A DNA stretch of 5,351 nt from Pseudomonadota bacterium (GCA_015222915.1 JADFWE010000165.1:1-5351), one strand, 5' to 3'; positions 1 to 5,351 are shown, counted from the first letter of the stretch. A program made the numbers and translations. Notes: generated by a model from the sequence alone, not told the origin.

Positions 1-26
1 GCCTTTAAAAACATTCTACGATTCAT
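1..26 (-). CDS. 5' end of a Tat-exported protein gene (partial, cut by left edge)
   Basis: Nine codons are visible, running off the window: ATG at 26-24, then the reading MNRRMFLK followed by a GCN (Ala) codon. RRMFLK fits the twin-arginine consensus (S/T-R-R-x-F-L-K), so the product is probably exported folded by the Tat system. A GGGAG Shine-Dalgarno sequence lies 9 nt upstream, which supports this ATG over the second one at 14-12. The start is 17 nt beyond the stop of the lipoprotein gene on the same strand, so the two are very likely one operon. By analogy with DUF1800/DUF1501 and DUF1592/DUF1552 pairs, where the second gene often has a Tat signal, the product could be a DUF1501- or DUF1552-like protein. 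Nothing visible beyond the signal start proves this. Confidence 0.62.
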
Positions 27-35
27 TCTTTATTA

Positions 36-40
36 CTCCC
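36..40 (-). promoter_or_regulatory. Ribosome binding site of the Tat-signal gene
   Basis: GGGAG on the minus strand lies 9 nt before the ATG at 26-24, in the short gap after the lipoprotein stop codon. It is the main evidence that a real gene starts at the window edge. Confidence 0.6.
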
Positions 41-43
41 TGC

Positions 44-1777
44 CTATTGCTCAACCGATTTAAAGTAGTAGAACTCGGGCAAGCGTGAAATATATTCAAA
101 TACCGCTACCGTAAAGCGATTATATTGAAATGACTTGATCACTTCATAATCGGTACCCTGCACGCTCTCTGTATCAGTGTAATCACGATCATTCACAAGA
201 AAATCATAAAGCGCTGTACGCTCTGAGACTGTGGCTTTTCTATGCAAAACGTTCAGGAAAAGGTAATCGATATAATCTTCCGGCGAGAGACTTTCGATGA
301 ACGGACGCAGCTCATCATCGACTGTCAGGATCAGGCCATCACCGGCGTCATTGACACCACCGCGGTAAGCATTAACGTTAAACAGCATGTCTTCTCGAAC
401 AGCTTTATGGTAGTTACCGAAGCTCAGGGCATCGAGTGGTACACTCGGCAGACGGCCAATCTTTAATGACATCGCTGCCCAGTTCATGCCCGCCAGGTAT
501 ATATTGCTGTTCCTGTCAGCGGTCATAAAGATAAATATCCGCTCGTCAAGCGTTCCAGAGTTTGCTTTCACATCCCATTTCAGGCTGTCGAGCAGTGGCA
601 TAAAGGCTTCCTCGAAAGAACGTGGACGCGTCGTGTTCAACAGGTATTCTTTAGAGAAAAGGATAGCGTTAAAGATATCTTCATAAGTCTGCGGACCTGA
701 GCTTATGATCGCCTGCCTCACAGCAAGGCGTTTTTCTCTCAACTGCTCACCCGGGAAGAAGTAATTTATGATCACTTCGACCGCACGAGGTGTTAACGAA
801 CTGTGTCCGGCAACCACGTCGTAGACATCACTACAGGTAGTCACAAACGATTCCTCAAGAATCAGTAGCGGAGTCGTATTCGGAAAATCTGTCTGACCGA
901 CCAGATAATCATCACTGGCACGGGTCAGGAATAGATCACGGCAGGCAATACCCGCATTCTCGATCGATTCCGGCAGGGTCGCAATGATCGGAAACTGCAG
1001 TTTTTCATCTTCAGTAAGGCCGCCATCCTGAAAAAGTCCGAGATAATTTTCAAAAGCTTCAAGTGCAAAGTTCTGCGGGGTACGCGCGATACGCCAGCGA
1101 GCAAGTGAAGGTAAAATACTTCTCACCATCTCCTGGATTGTGGCTTCCTCTTTAATATTACTGTACAGGAAGCGGTATATGCGCTGTACATCCTGCATAT
1201 CCGAACTTTCCATTTCCTCTGCAGGCGAATACATGATGGTGTTCGCCAGGAAATAAGACATCCAGTTAATGTACAGATCTCGGCTTATCGGATAATCTTT
1301 TATGCGGGCCAGCGGAATCTGACGTGGGCGCTGATTGGATTCCAGGTCGGTTCGTGTATCAAAACGATAGCGTGCCAGCTCAGAATCAGGATTAGCAAGG
1401 TCTTCATCAAGGCCGTCTATTTCTCTGTCATAACTGCTCAGCTCAGCCAGCGTTAAATCTTTTGCCAGACTCGCTTTCAGGTCATTGATGAAGTTAGCAT
1501 TCTTCGGCTTGAGGTTATCCATACCTCCGGACATATCGAAGAAGTCTTCTGCATTAATGCCACGAAAGAAAGTACCATATAACTTACTGGCGACCTGATA
1601 CTGCTGCTCGGCAGGCAGACTATTGAACTCAGCCTGCGACAAAGACGCTGCAGCACCACCGGCAGAAAAATCGCTTGAACCGCTAGGCAAGCCGGGATCA
1701 CAGGCAGCCAGGGTAACAGCGGAAGCCAGAACAGCAAACTTCACACTGTGATTAAATGTATTCATAAGTTTTTTCAT
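44..1777 (-). CDS. Envelope lipoprotein of unknown function, 577 aa
   Basis: A type II signal peptide is clear: basic Lys2-Lys3, a hydrophobic stretch at about residues 13-25, and lipobox LAAC with lipidated Cys26. Asp27 follows; in E. coli an Asp at +2 favours inner-membrane retention, so the mature protein may stay on the periplasmic face of the inner membrane. A Ser/Gly/Ala-rich linker (28-46) leads into a long, mostly helical, acidic domain with no transmembrane segment. Only two further cysteines exist (279 and 315), a possible disulfide pair. There is no CxxCH haem motif. Two stretches recall helical repeats of DUF1553/DUF1592/DUF4214-type proteins: about 364-380 (TYEDIFNAILFSKEYLL) and about 502-521 (YIDYLFLNVLHRK...SER). 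This similarity is weak and from memory. The start is the ATG with AGGA 9 nt upstream; a second in-frame ATG at codon 5 is less well placed. A Tat-signal gene follows after 17 nt, suggesting a two-gene export module. The gene has its own predicted promoter and leader. Confidence 0.9.
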   Translation of the reverse strand: MKKLMNTFNHSVKFAVLASAVTLAACDPGLPSGSSDFSAGGAAASLSQAEFNSLPAEQQYQVASKLYGTFFRGINAEDFFDMSGGMDNLKPKNANFINDLKASLAKDLTLAELSSYDREIDGLDEDLANPDSELARYRFDTRTDLESNQRPRQIPLARIKDYPISRDLYINWMSYFLANTIMYSPAEEMESSDMQDVQRIYRFLYSNIKEEATIQEMVRSILPSLARWRIARTPQNFALEAFENYLGLFQDGGLTEDEKLQFPIIATLPESIENAGIACRDLFLTRASDDYLVGQTDFPNTTPLLILEESFVTTCSDVYDVVAGHSSLTPRAVEVIINYFFPGEQLREKRLAVRQAIISSGPQTYEDIFNAILFSKEYLLNTTRPRSFEEAFMPLLDSLKWDVKANSGTLDERIFIFMTADRNSNIYLAGMNWAAMSLKIGRLPSVPLDALSFGNYHKAVREDMLFNVNAYRGGVNDAGDGLILTVDDELRPFIESLSPEDYIDYLFLNVLHRKATVSERTALYDFLVNDRDYTDTESVQGTDYEVIKSFQYNRFTVAVFEYISRLPEFYYFKSVEQ

Positions 1778-1786
1778 CTACATACG

Positions 1787-1790
1787 TCCT
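1787..1790 (-). promoter_or_regulatory. Ribosome binding site of the lipoprotein gene, with start-stop codons in between
   Basis: AGGA on the minus strand is 9 nt before the chosen ATG (1777-1775). Between them lies ATG-TAG (1783-1778), a start codon immediately followed by a stop, in frame and adjacent to the true ATG. The upstream ATG is only 3 nt from AGGA, too close for efficient use, so the downstream ATG is preferred. Confidence 0.5.
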
Positions 1791-1811
1791 GCATATAAAC
1801 AGATACGCCCG

Positions 1812-1828
1812 TGTACGATCAGCGTACA
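1812..1828 (-). other. Leader stem-loop 3 (proximal to the start codon)
   Basis: TGTACG (1812-1817) and CGTACA (1823-1828) form a perfect 6-bp inverted repeat around a 5-nt loop. In minus-strand RNA it lies 34 nt before the lipoprotein start codon. No T-run follows, so it is not a terminator. Confidence 0.4.
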
Positions 1829-1866
1829 AAAGGCACAAAAATAAATTGGTTTGTGAGTTCTTTTAC

Positions 1867-1885
1867 AACCGGGAGAACCCCGGCT
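1867..1885 (-). other. Leader stem-loop 2 (GC-rich)
   Basis: CCGGG (1869-1873) and CCCGG (1879-1883) pair around a 5-nt loop. In minus-strand RNA a G-U pair and an A-U pair extend the stem to 7 bp. It is the most stable of the three leader hairpins. The bases after it on the minus strand (TGTAAAAG) contain no U-tract, arguing against an intrinsic terminator. Confidence 0.4.
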
Positions 1886-1899
1886 GACATTTATGAGCA

Positions 1900-1918
1900 G
1901 TTAACTAAGTAAGTTAAC
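1900..1918. promoter_or_regulatory. 19-bp inverted repeat just after the predicted transcription start
   Basis: GTTAACT (1900-1906) and AGTTAAC (1912-1918) form a perfect 7-bp inverted repeat with a 5-nt spacer. It begins about 5 nt downstream of the predicted start site (near 1923), so it could be a repressor operator at DNA level or the first stem-loop of the leader RNA. The sequence alone does not decide between them. Confidence 0.45.
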
Positions 1919-1929
1919 GCTAGGTACTA

Positions 1930-1960
1930 ATCATACACTACGAATCGAAAAAACTGTCAA
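1930..1960 (-). promoter_or_regulatory. Predicted sigma70-type promoter of the lipoprotein operon
   Basis: A perfect -35 box TTGACA (1960-1955) is followed by a 19-nt spacer and TATGAT (1935-1930, five of six to TATAAT). The spacer is longer than the preferred 17 nt, which suggests a weak or activator-assisted promoter. The expected start is near 1923, giving a leader of about 145 nt. Confidence 0.5.
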
Positions 1961-1979
1961 ATTTTCGACAAAAGTATGA
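1931..1979. promoter_or_regulatory. Nested inverted repeat over the promoter (candidate operator)
   Basis: An inner pair, TCGAAAA (1945-1951) and TTTTCGA (1962-1968), brackets a 10-nt spacer that contains the whole -35 box. An outer pair, TCATAC (1931-1936) and GTATGA (1974-1979), is centred within 2 bp of the inner pair, and its left arm overlaps the -10 box. Such symmetry around a -35 element fits a binding site for a dimeric or tetrameric regulator. No known regulator consensus was recognised. Confidence 0.4.
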
Positions 1980-2094
1980 ATCTAAATGATAAGCGGTAAC
2001 TAAAAAAACAGAGCTTTACACTATTTAATATATTTTTCAACAGGTTAAAAATACTTCGAATATCTGTATCGATTCTATTCACTACGACAAATGC

Positions 2095-3504
2095 TCAGTC
2101 ATCCGTCTCACTGTGTAATAACCAGCCTGTAATCCGAGTCTGTAATTTCAGATATTCATCACCTGTTGATGAAGACGATTGCCAATGCGGATTCTGGCGC
2201 AGTACTTTTACCGCTTTCGACCACTGTTTTGGCAGTTTGTGCTCTGCTCTCTCTGTGGTGGCAGCACCTGTGTAATGCAGTTTGCCCTGCGCTGCGTGCC
2301 CACGCCGGGTCAGTACATGCAGCAGTTTTCGCTGCCTGAGATACAGCAGCGCTACCGTATTATCATCGACGCACAGCCATTTATGACCACGAAGAAGTGC
2401 TGTTAGCTCCTGCTGATACTTTCGCGCTGTTGCCCAGCCAGCGCCCAGTGTTGCACCTAATAACGTCGCGGCACCTAGACTCATACCACCAACCAGCAGG
2501 TCGATACCCGCACCGGCTGCAGCACCCGACAATGCTGAAGCGCCGACATCCAGACCGAAGGTCTTTAACATCAGGGGCGAGAATATATCCAGCTCCCACT
2601 GTCCGTCTTTAACGGGTAGTTGCTGCAGATCGATATCGAGTCGGGTAAAAGCAAAGATGGTCAACAGGTCCTGCAGTGCCTGCTGCTCTGCGTTACGGAC
2701 GAAATTCTGCATCGAGGTAATGTCTGCCTGAGAGTAGCCATTCTTACTTTCTATTTCACGCCGGTAGCAGGCAACCTCGACCAGCAGTTGGAAGATACGG
2801 CGTGCAGCAGCCTGATTCAGGTTATGCCATATCTTCTGACGATAATCGATTAATGTCTGTAGTTCCTCATATCGATGCTCGAGCAGACTTTGTAACTTCT
2901 GATAGAGGCGCTTTTCTGCCTCGAAATCAAACGCGACAGTATCAAATTCAAGTGCAGCGTGCAGATTGAACTGCGCCATCTGCTCACGCCATTTTGCCAG
3001 AGCATCAGCATGGCCGGCGATAAAGTTGAATACCGGTAATATCGGTTTGCCGGCTTTGCTCAAAATTTCGACTTCGTCACGGTACTTGCCCAGTAAGGGT
3101 TCTCGCACATCGATCATATACAGTAGCACATCACTGTTTACCGCTTGCCGTAGCACCTTTGTTTCCTGTGCGAAATCTGGATAGTCGTCAGCCTGCGCTA
3201 TAAACATGTGCAACAATTCAACGGGGGTAGCGGGCTTTTTCTTCTGCGACAGGTTTTCCAGGGTCTGCAGCAGCGCACTGGAATCTTCAAATCCGGGGGT
3301 ATCGAACAGGTCTAAGACTTCCTCTTCATCCACATAAATCGAGGACTTCTCTACATAGCGGGTAGTCCCCGCCGCATCATCGACCTCGCCGAACTGGTCG
3401 TCCCGCAGCAGGGTACGGATCAACGATGTCTTGCCAGCATTGGTATGTCCTACCACGGCGATGTTAATCGGCGGCTTAGCGTCATTAGAACTCGTGCGTG
3501 TCAT
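2095..3504 (-). CDS. Era/TrmE-type GTPase with DUF3482-like C-terminal domain
   Basis: The N-terminal third is a GTP-binding domain. G1/Walker A is GHTNAGKT (residues 19-26), G2 is AGTTRY (45-50) and G3 is DTPG (68-71). At the expected G4 site, after a hydrophobic strand, stands PVFNF (157-161) instead of NKxD; as far as I recall this is usual for DUF3482 proteins. Residues about 200-290 are helical, and 318-357 is a Gly/Ala-rich hydrophobic stretch (VGASALSGAAAGAG...) that may contact or enter the membrane. The tail contains LPKQWSKAVKVLRQNPHW (424-441), a motif I associate with this family. At 469 aa the length looks full. The gene starts three bases after the stop of the DUF2868-like gene, with GAGGAG 9 nt upstream, so it is translationally coupled to that membrane protein and is likely its cytoplasmic partner. 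The cellular role is unknown. Confidence 0.92.
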   Translation of the reverse strand: MTRTSSNDAKPPINIAVVGHTNAGKTSLIRTLLRDDQFGEVDDAAGTTRYVEKSSIYVDEEEVLDLFDTPGFEDSSALLQTLENLSQKKKPATPVELLHMFIAQADDYPDFAQETKVLRQAVNSDVLLYMIDVREPLLGKYRDEVEILSKAGKPILPVFNFIAGHADALAKWREQMAQFNLHAALEFDTVAFDFEAEKRLYQKLQSLLEHRYEELQTLIDYRQKIWHNLNQAAARRIFQLLVEVACYRREIESKNGYSQADITSMQNFVRNAEQQALQDLLTIFAFTRLDIDLQQLPVKDGQWELDIFSPLMLKTFGLDVGASALSGAAAGAGIDLLVGGMSLGAATLLGATLGAGWATARKYQQELTALLRGHKWLCVDDNTVALLYLRQRKLLHVLTRRGHAAQGKLHYTGAATTERAEHKLPKQWSKAVKVLRQNPHWQSSSSTGDEYLKLQTRITGWLLHSETDD

Positions 3505-3507
3505 ATG

Positions 3508-5079
3508 CTAAGACTCCTCTGATCGCGCAACGCTCATAGCGATAACATGGTCTGCAGGTACCCGGCAGGTTTCTGCCAGGCGATACCAGGCCGCCATCCG
3601 GGCATCTGAAACCGTCTCCTGCCCGTCGCTCAGCAATACCAGCCAGCGCTGCCCTGCATCTGCCAAAAGCTGGCTGATCGTGCGCTGTACACCACGATCC
3701 GGTGGTCGAGCAGACGATACCGCTACGGCGATGACGGCGTCTGTTTTACTCTGTAACTGTTGCTGTATTCGCACCATTGATTCACGGTCGGTAACCTGAC
3801 CAAGATCATCGTCAGCCCTGACCGCTGCCGGCGGCCAGCTTATATTGCCACCAAGTTCGACCGCCACCCACAGTGCTCCATCAGGTAGCTCGTGCGGCGA
3901 TGGTGGCAACGAACGCGGCGACGAAGACGCTGCGGAGGACCTTGTCGTCTGCTCTCGCCCATCAGGTTTTAGACAACCAGGGGGTGAATCATCTGCATCG
4001 ACAATCTGCCCATGGCTGGCCAGTGGCACCAGTTGCTGGCGCAGACGAATATAATACGGAAGGTAATAATCAAGCGTGTATTGGCGGCGGGCATAAACAC
4101 TCATCAGCGCCGACCAGAGCCACAGCAGCACCCGGGGCAGAATACCAAAACACAGGAGTGTTCCGATCAGGAACTGTGCCCAGTTATAACGATGTTCAGC
4201 ACTTAAGATCTGCGCAGCGCCGATACGTGTATCACGGACCTGCTCAGCACTCGGTGTAGAAAAACCCAGGGCATTCAACGGCGCACTGACCATGTCTGTC
4301 AGCTTTAAAAAAGCACTATCAGATAACAGCGTCGTCCCCCAGACGAAATCATATTGCCGCAGCATCAGCAGCAGCACCAGGAAAATTAGCCCGGAGAGCA
4401 GATAAGTCAGCCAGAGCTGATGGGGGATTTTGCTGAGTTGCCACTTCCCCACAGCACCTGAAAAGTTTGCTGCCAGCCACGCGCGATCAGCCTGTGTGAT
4501 GATCTTGCTTGTACTTCGGGTATCCGTCACAGGACTGCTGCCCTGTTCATTGATCACATTTCCGGAGCGGCGGTTTATCTGGTTGTTTATCTGGCTGCTT
4601 ATCTGGCTGTTTACCTGGCGGTTTATAACGCTGAGCAGCGCTGTGCCCAGCACGCCTGTTGCCGACCCTCTCATATTCATGCTGATACCCACCAACCAGA
4701 AAAACATGGAGAGCAGATTGAAACCGAGCAGGATCAGCAGCAACCAGTAGATATTGATGGTATGGACATCAGTGATCGCAAGAACGGTACCGAATGCGCC
4801 TGACAGAGCTGCAATCAATAACGCAAAGCCATGAACACGCCCGGATAACTTTTCCGCGCGACCCAGAGCCTGCGATAGATCACAATGCCTTATCTGTGAC
4901 CTGGCCCGTTGCCAGAGACGCTGTTCAAAATCACTATGCGCTGGATGATCGGACGAGACATCATCAATATCACAGTCAAGAGACGTCGCTGACTCTATAT
5001 AACGTACCTGCTCGATCAATAAACGCCTGTCAAAACTGGAGCTGTTGCTATCGGAAGTTGCCACTGTCTGTGTCTTCAC
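3508..5079 (-). CDS. DUF2868-like four-helix membrane protein, 523 aa
   Basis: Four hydrophobic segments are visible at about residues 83-103, 108-134, 221-241 and 299-328, so both termini probably lie on the same side, most likely the cytoplasm. The N-terminus (about 18-80, with FEQRLWQRA at 51-59) is helical and matches my memory of the DUF2868 start. The loop 135-220 contains a Q/N/S/I-rich repeat (about 151-170). After helix 4 comes a Ser/Pro-rich, probably disordered linker (about 358-400), then a soluble alpha/beta-like domain (402-520) with hydrophobic strands VIAVAVSS (449-456) and RWLVLLSDG (478-486). PDRGVQRTISQLLA (460-473) resembles a conserved family stretch. The start is GTG (5079-5077): an in-frame stop lies ten codons upstream with no ATG between, and the first internal ATG is codon 125, inside helix 2. 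No good Shine-Dalgarno sequence precedes the GTG; GTG at codon 6 is an alternative. The coupled GTPase gene downstream suggests a membrane-anchor or effector role. Function is unknown. Confidence 0.88.
   Translation of the reverse strand: MKTQTVATSDSNSSSFDRRLLIEQVRYIESATSLDCDIDDVSSDHPAHSDFEQRLWQRARSQIRHCDLSQALGRAEKLSGRVHGFALLIAALSGAFGTVLAITDVHTINIYWLLLILLGFNLLSMFFWLVGISMNMRGSATGVLGTALLSVINRQVNSQISSQINNQINRRSGNVINEQGSSPVTDTRSTSKIITQADRAWLAANFSGAVGKWQLSKIPHQLWLTYLLSGLIFLVLLLMLRQYDFVWGTTLLSDSAFLKLTDMVSAPLNALGFSTPSAEQVRDTRIGAAQILSAEHRYNWAQFLIGTLLCFGILPRVLLWLWSALMSVYARRQYTLDYYLPYYIRLRQQLVPLASHGQIVDADDSPPGCLKPDGREQTTRSSAASSSPRSLPPSPHELPDGALWVAVELGGNISWPPAAVRADDDLGQVTDRESMVRIQQQLQSKTDAVIAVAVSSARPPDRGVQRTISQLLADAGQRWLVLLSDGQETVSDARMAAWYRLAETCRVPADHVIAMSVARSEES
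3514..3519 (-). promoter_or_regulatory. GTPase ribosome binding site inside the upstream gene's last codons
   Basis: GAGGAG encodes the Glu-Glu near the end of the DUF2868-like protein and lies 9 nt before the GTPase ATG (3504-3502). With the TAG stop at 3510-3508 in between, ribosomes finishing the first gene cover this site, which favours coupled translation and a fixed ratio of the two proteins. Confidence 0.75.
4572..4631 (-). repeat. Five-copy 12-bp in-frame tandem repeat
   Basis: On the plus strand the copies are GGTTTATCTGGT, TGTTTATCTGGC, TGCTTATCTGGC, TGTTTACCTGGC and GGTTTATAACGC, head to tail. The last copy diverges at its end. The unit is four codons, so changes in copy number keep the reading frame. 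On the minus strand it encodes an NRQV/NSQI/SSQI/NNQI-like polar repeat at about residues 151-170 of the DUF2868-like protein, in the loop between helices 2 and 3. Confidence 0.85.
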
Positions 5080-5103
5080 ACCATTTCTATAAACAAGAGA
5101 AGC

Positions 5104-5132
5104 ATTCTATCTAGCTGGGACGGATTTGTAAC
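5104..5132 (-). promoter_or_regulatory. Predicted promoter of the DUF2868/GTPase operon
   Basis: GTTACA (5132-5127, four of six to TTGACA), a 17-nt spacer and TAGAAT (5109-5104, five of six to TATAAT) on the minus strand. The expected start near 5097 leaves a leader of only about 18 nt before the GTG, consistent with the lack of a strong ribosome binding site. Confidence 0.45.
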
Positions 5133-5220
5133 TAAAAGCTTGGGGGTGTTGAGGTTAGTTAGAGAATACGGCTGACCTGCTGATGACCCCTGATTAAGTC
5201 TCGGTCAGATAGATTGCCTC

Positions 5221-5251
5221 TTCATGATTTACTCAGTTTCATGGTTTACTC
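5221..5251. repeat. Imperfect 14-bp direct repeat
   Basis: TTCATGATTTACTC (5221-5234) recurs as TTCATGGTTTACTC (5238-5251) with one mismatch and a 17-bp period. A more degenerate third copy (ATGGTTCCCTAACTCGAT) starts at 5253. Function is unknown. Confidence 0.5.
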
Positions 5252-5295
5252 GATGGTTCCCTAACTCGATACTGTCTTCTTTTCACTACACTCAC

Positions 5296-5329
5296 CTCGC
5301 TCAGGACGAAAGACTTTCAGTGGAGCGAG
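5296..5329. repeat. REP-like two-tier inverted repeat
   Basis: Outer arms CTCGCTC (5296-5302) and GAGCGAG (5323-5329) pair perfectly; inner arms GAAAG (5308-5312) and CTTTC (5314-5318) are separated by one base. The left half includes GCTCAGGACGAAAG, which resembles the core of widespread intergenic palindromes of the type CTACGCTCAGGACGAA. No T-run follows on either strand, so it is not an ordinary intrinsic terminator. The assignment to a REP-like family is from memory. Confidence 0.5.
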
Positions 5330-5351
5330 CAAAAACAACTAACGGGACAGA

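Larger units (their letters stand above)
1778..2094. other. Intergenic region between GTPase and lipoprotein genes
   Basis: This 317-bp AT-rich gap has no supportable coding sequence on either strand. From right to left it holds about 115 bp after the GTPase stop with no obvious function or good terminator, then the predicted promoter and nested inverted repeat (1930-1979), then a leader with three stem-loops (1918-1812), then the ribosome binding site. A weaker second promoter candidate on the minus strand is TTGTAA (1868-1863), a 17-nt spacer and TTTATT (1845-1840). It overlaps the middle stem-loop and would give a much shorter leader. Confidence 0.8.
5133..5351. other. Right-edge intergenic region without a supportable gene
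   Basis: No reading frame here has both a start with a ribosome binding site and convincing protein character. All three minus-strand frames entering from the right edge meet stops within 17 codons. The region contains an imperfect direct repeat (5221-5251), a two-tier inverted repeat (5296-5329) and a loose 6-bp dyad CTGACC/GGTCAG (5172-5177, 5203-5208). The neighbouring gene lies outside the window. Confidence 0.65.

Noticed and set aside
242..686. Two plus-strand open frames opposite the lipoprotein gene
   Set aside because: They are antisense to a well-supported lipoprotein gene and show no signal peptide, motif or ribosome binding site.
1867..1885. GC-rich hairpin as an intrinsic terminator or attenuator
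   Set aside because: Neither strand has a U-tract after the stem; kept only as a leader stem-loop.
1953..1971. CTGT...ACA resembling a LexA box
   Set aside because: The half-sites are 10 nt apart and the right half is ACAA; the gammaproteobacterial box is CTGT-N8-ACAG.
2002..2008. Run of seven T on the minus strand as a terminator for the GTPase gene
   Set aside because: No stable GC-containing hairpin precedes the run, so an intrinsic terminator is not supported.
3845..5114. Several plus-strand open frames of 64-128 codons opposite the DUF2868-like gene
   Set aside because: They lie antisense to a gene with clear helices and family-like motifs, have low-complexity translations and lack ribosome binding sites, so they are shadows.
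5154..5343. GTTAGTT (5154-5160) and AACTAAC (5337-5343) as an integron attC site or element ends
   Set aside because: Only 7 bp match over a separation of 176 bp, with no supporting L boxes, target duplication or transposase or integrase gene.
5224..5351. Plus-strand frame open from ATG at 5224 to the window edge (42 codons)
   Set aside because: No ribosome binding site precedes it. It runs across the direct repeats and the inverted repeat, and its translation (with HLAQDERLSVER) looks like the spurious reading of a REP-type repeat.

Overview
The window looks like chromosomal DNA of a gammaproteobacterium. The basis is protein character: the two right-hand genes match, from memory, the DUF3482 GTPase / DUF2868 membrane-protein pair common in Pseudomonas and relatives. 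No RNA gene or taxon marker is present, so genus is not claimed. All genes lie on the minus strand and are transcribed from right to left.

Right block (about 5132 down to 2095): a probable sigma70-type promoter is followed by a GTG-started, four-helix membrane protein (DUF2868-like, 523 aa). Three bases after its stop comes an Era/TrmE-type GTPase (DUF3482-like, 469 aa), whose strong Shine-Dalgarno sequence sits inside the last codons of the membrane protein gene. The two are almost certainly co-translated and probably form a membrane-anchored GTPase module. The biochemical role of this pair is, to my knowledge, not established. The membrane protein carries a five-copy 12-bp in-frame tandem repeat in its cytoplasmic loop.

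Middle (1778-2094): a 317-bp AT-rich gap with no gene. It holds a minus-strand promoter with a perfect TTGACA -35 box, a nested inverted repeat centred on that box, and a predicted leader of about 145 nt containing three short stem-loops, each with a 5-nt loop. No convincing terminator separates the GTPase gene from this promoter.

Left block (1777 to the left edge): a 577-aa lipoprotein of no confidently recognised family. After a 17-nt gap comes the first nine codons of a further gene, cut by the window edge. That gene has its own Shine-Dalgarno sequence and encodes a twin-arginine start (MNRRMFLK). The lipoprotein and the Tat-exported protein probably form one envelope operon. The arrangement recalls DUF1800/DUF1501 and DUF1592/DUF1552 pairs, but only by analogy.

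Right edge (5133-5351): no supportable gene. It holds an imperfect direct repeat and a two-tier inverted repeat containing a GCTCAGGAC core like that of widespread REP-type intergenic repeats.
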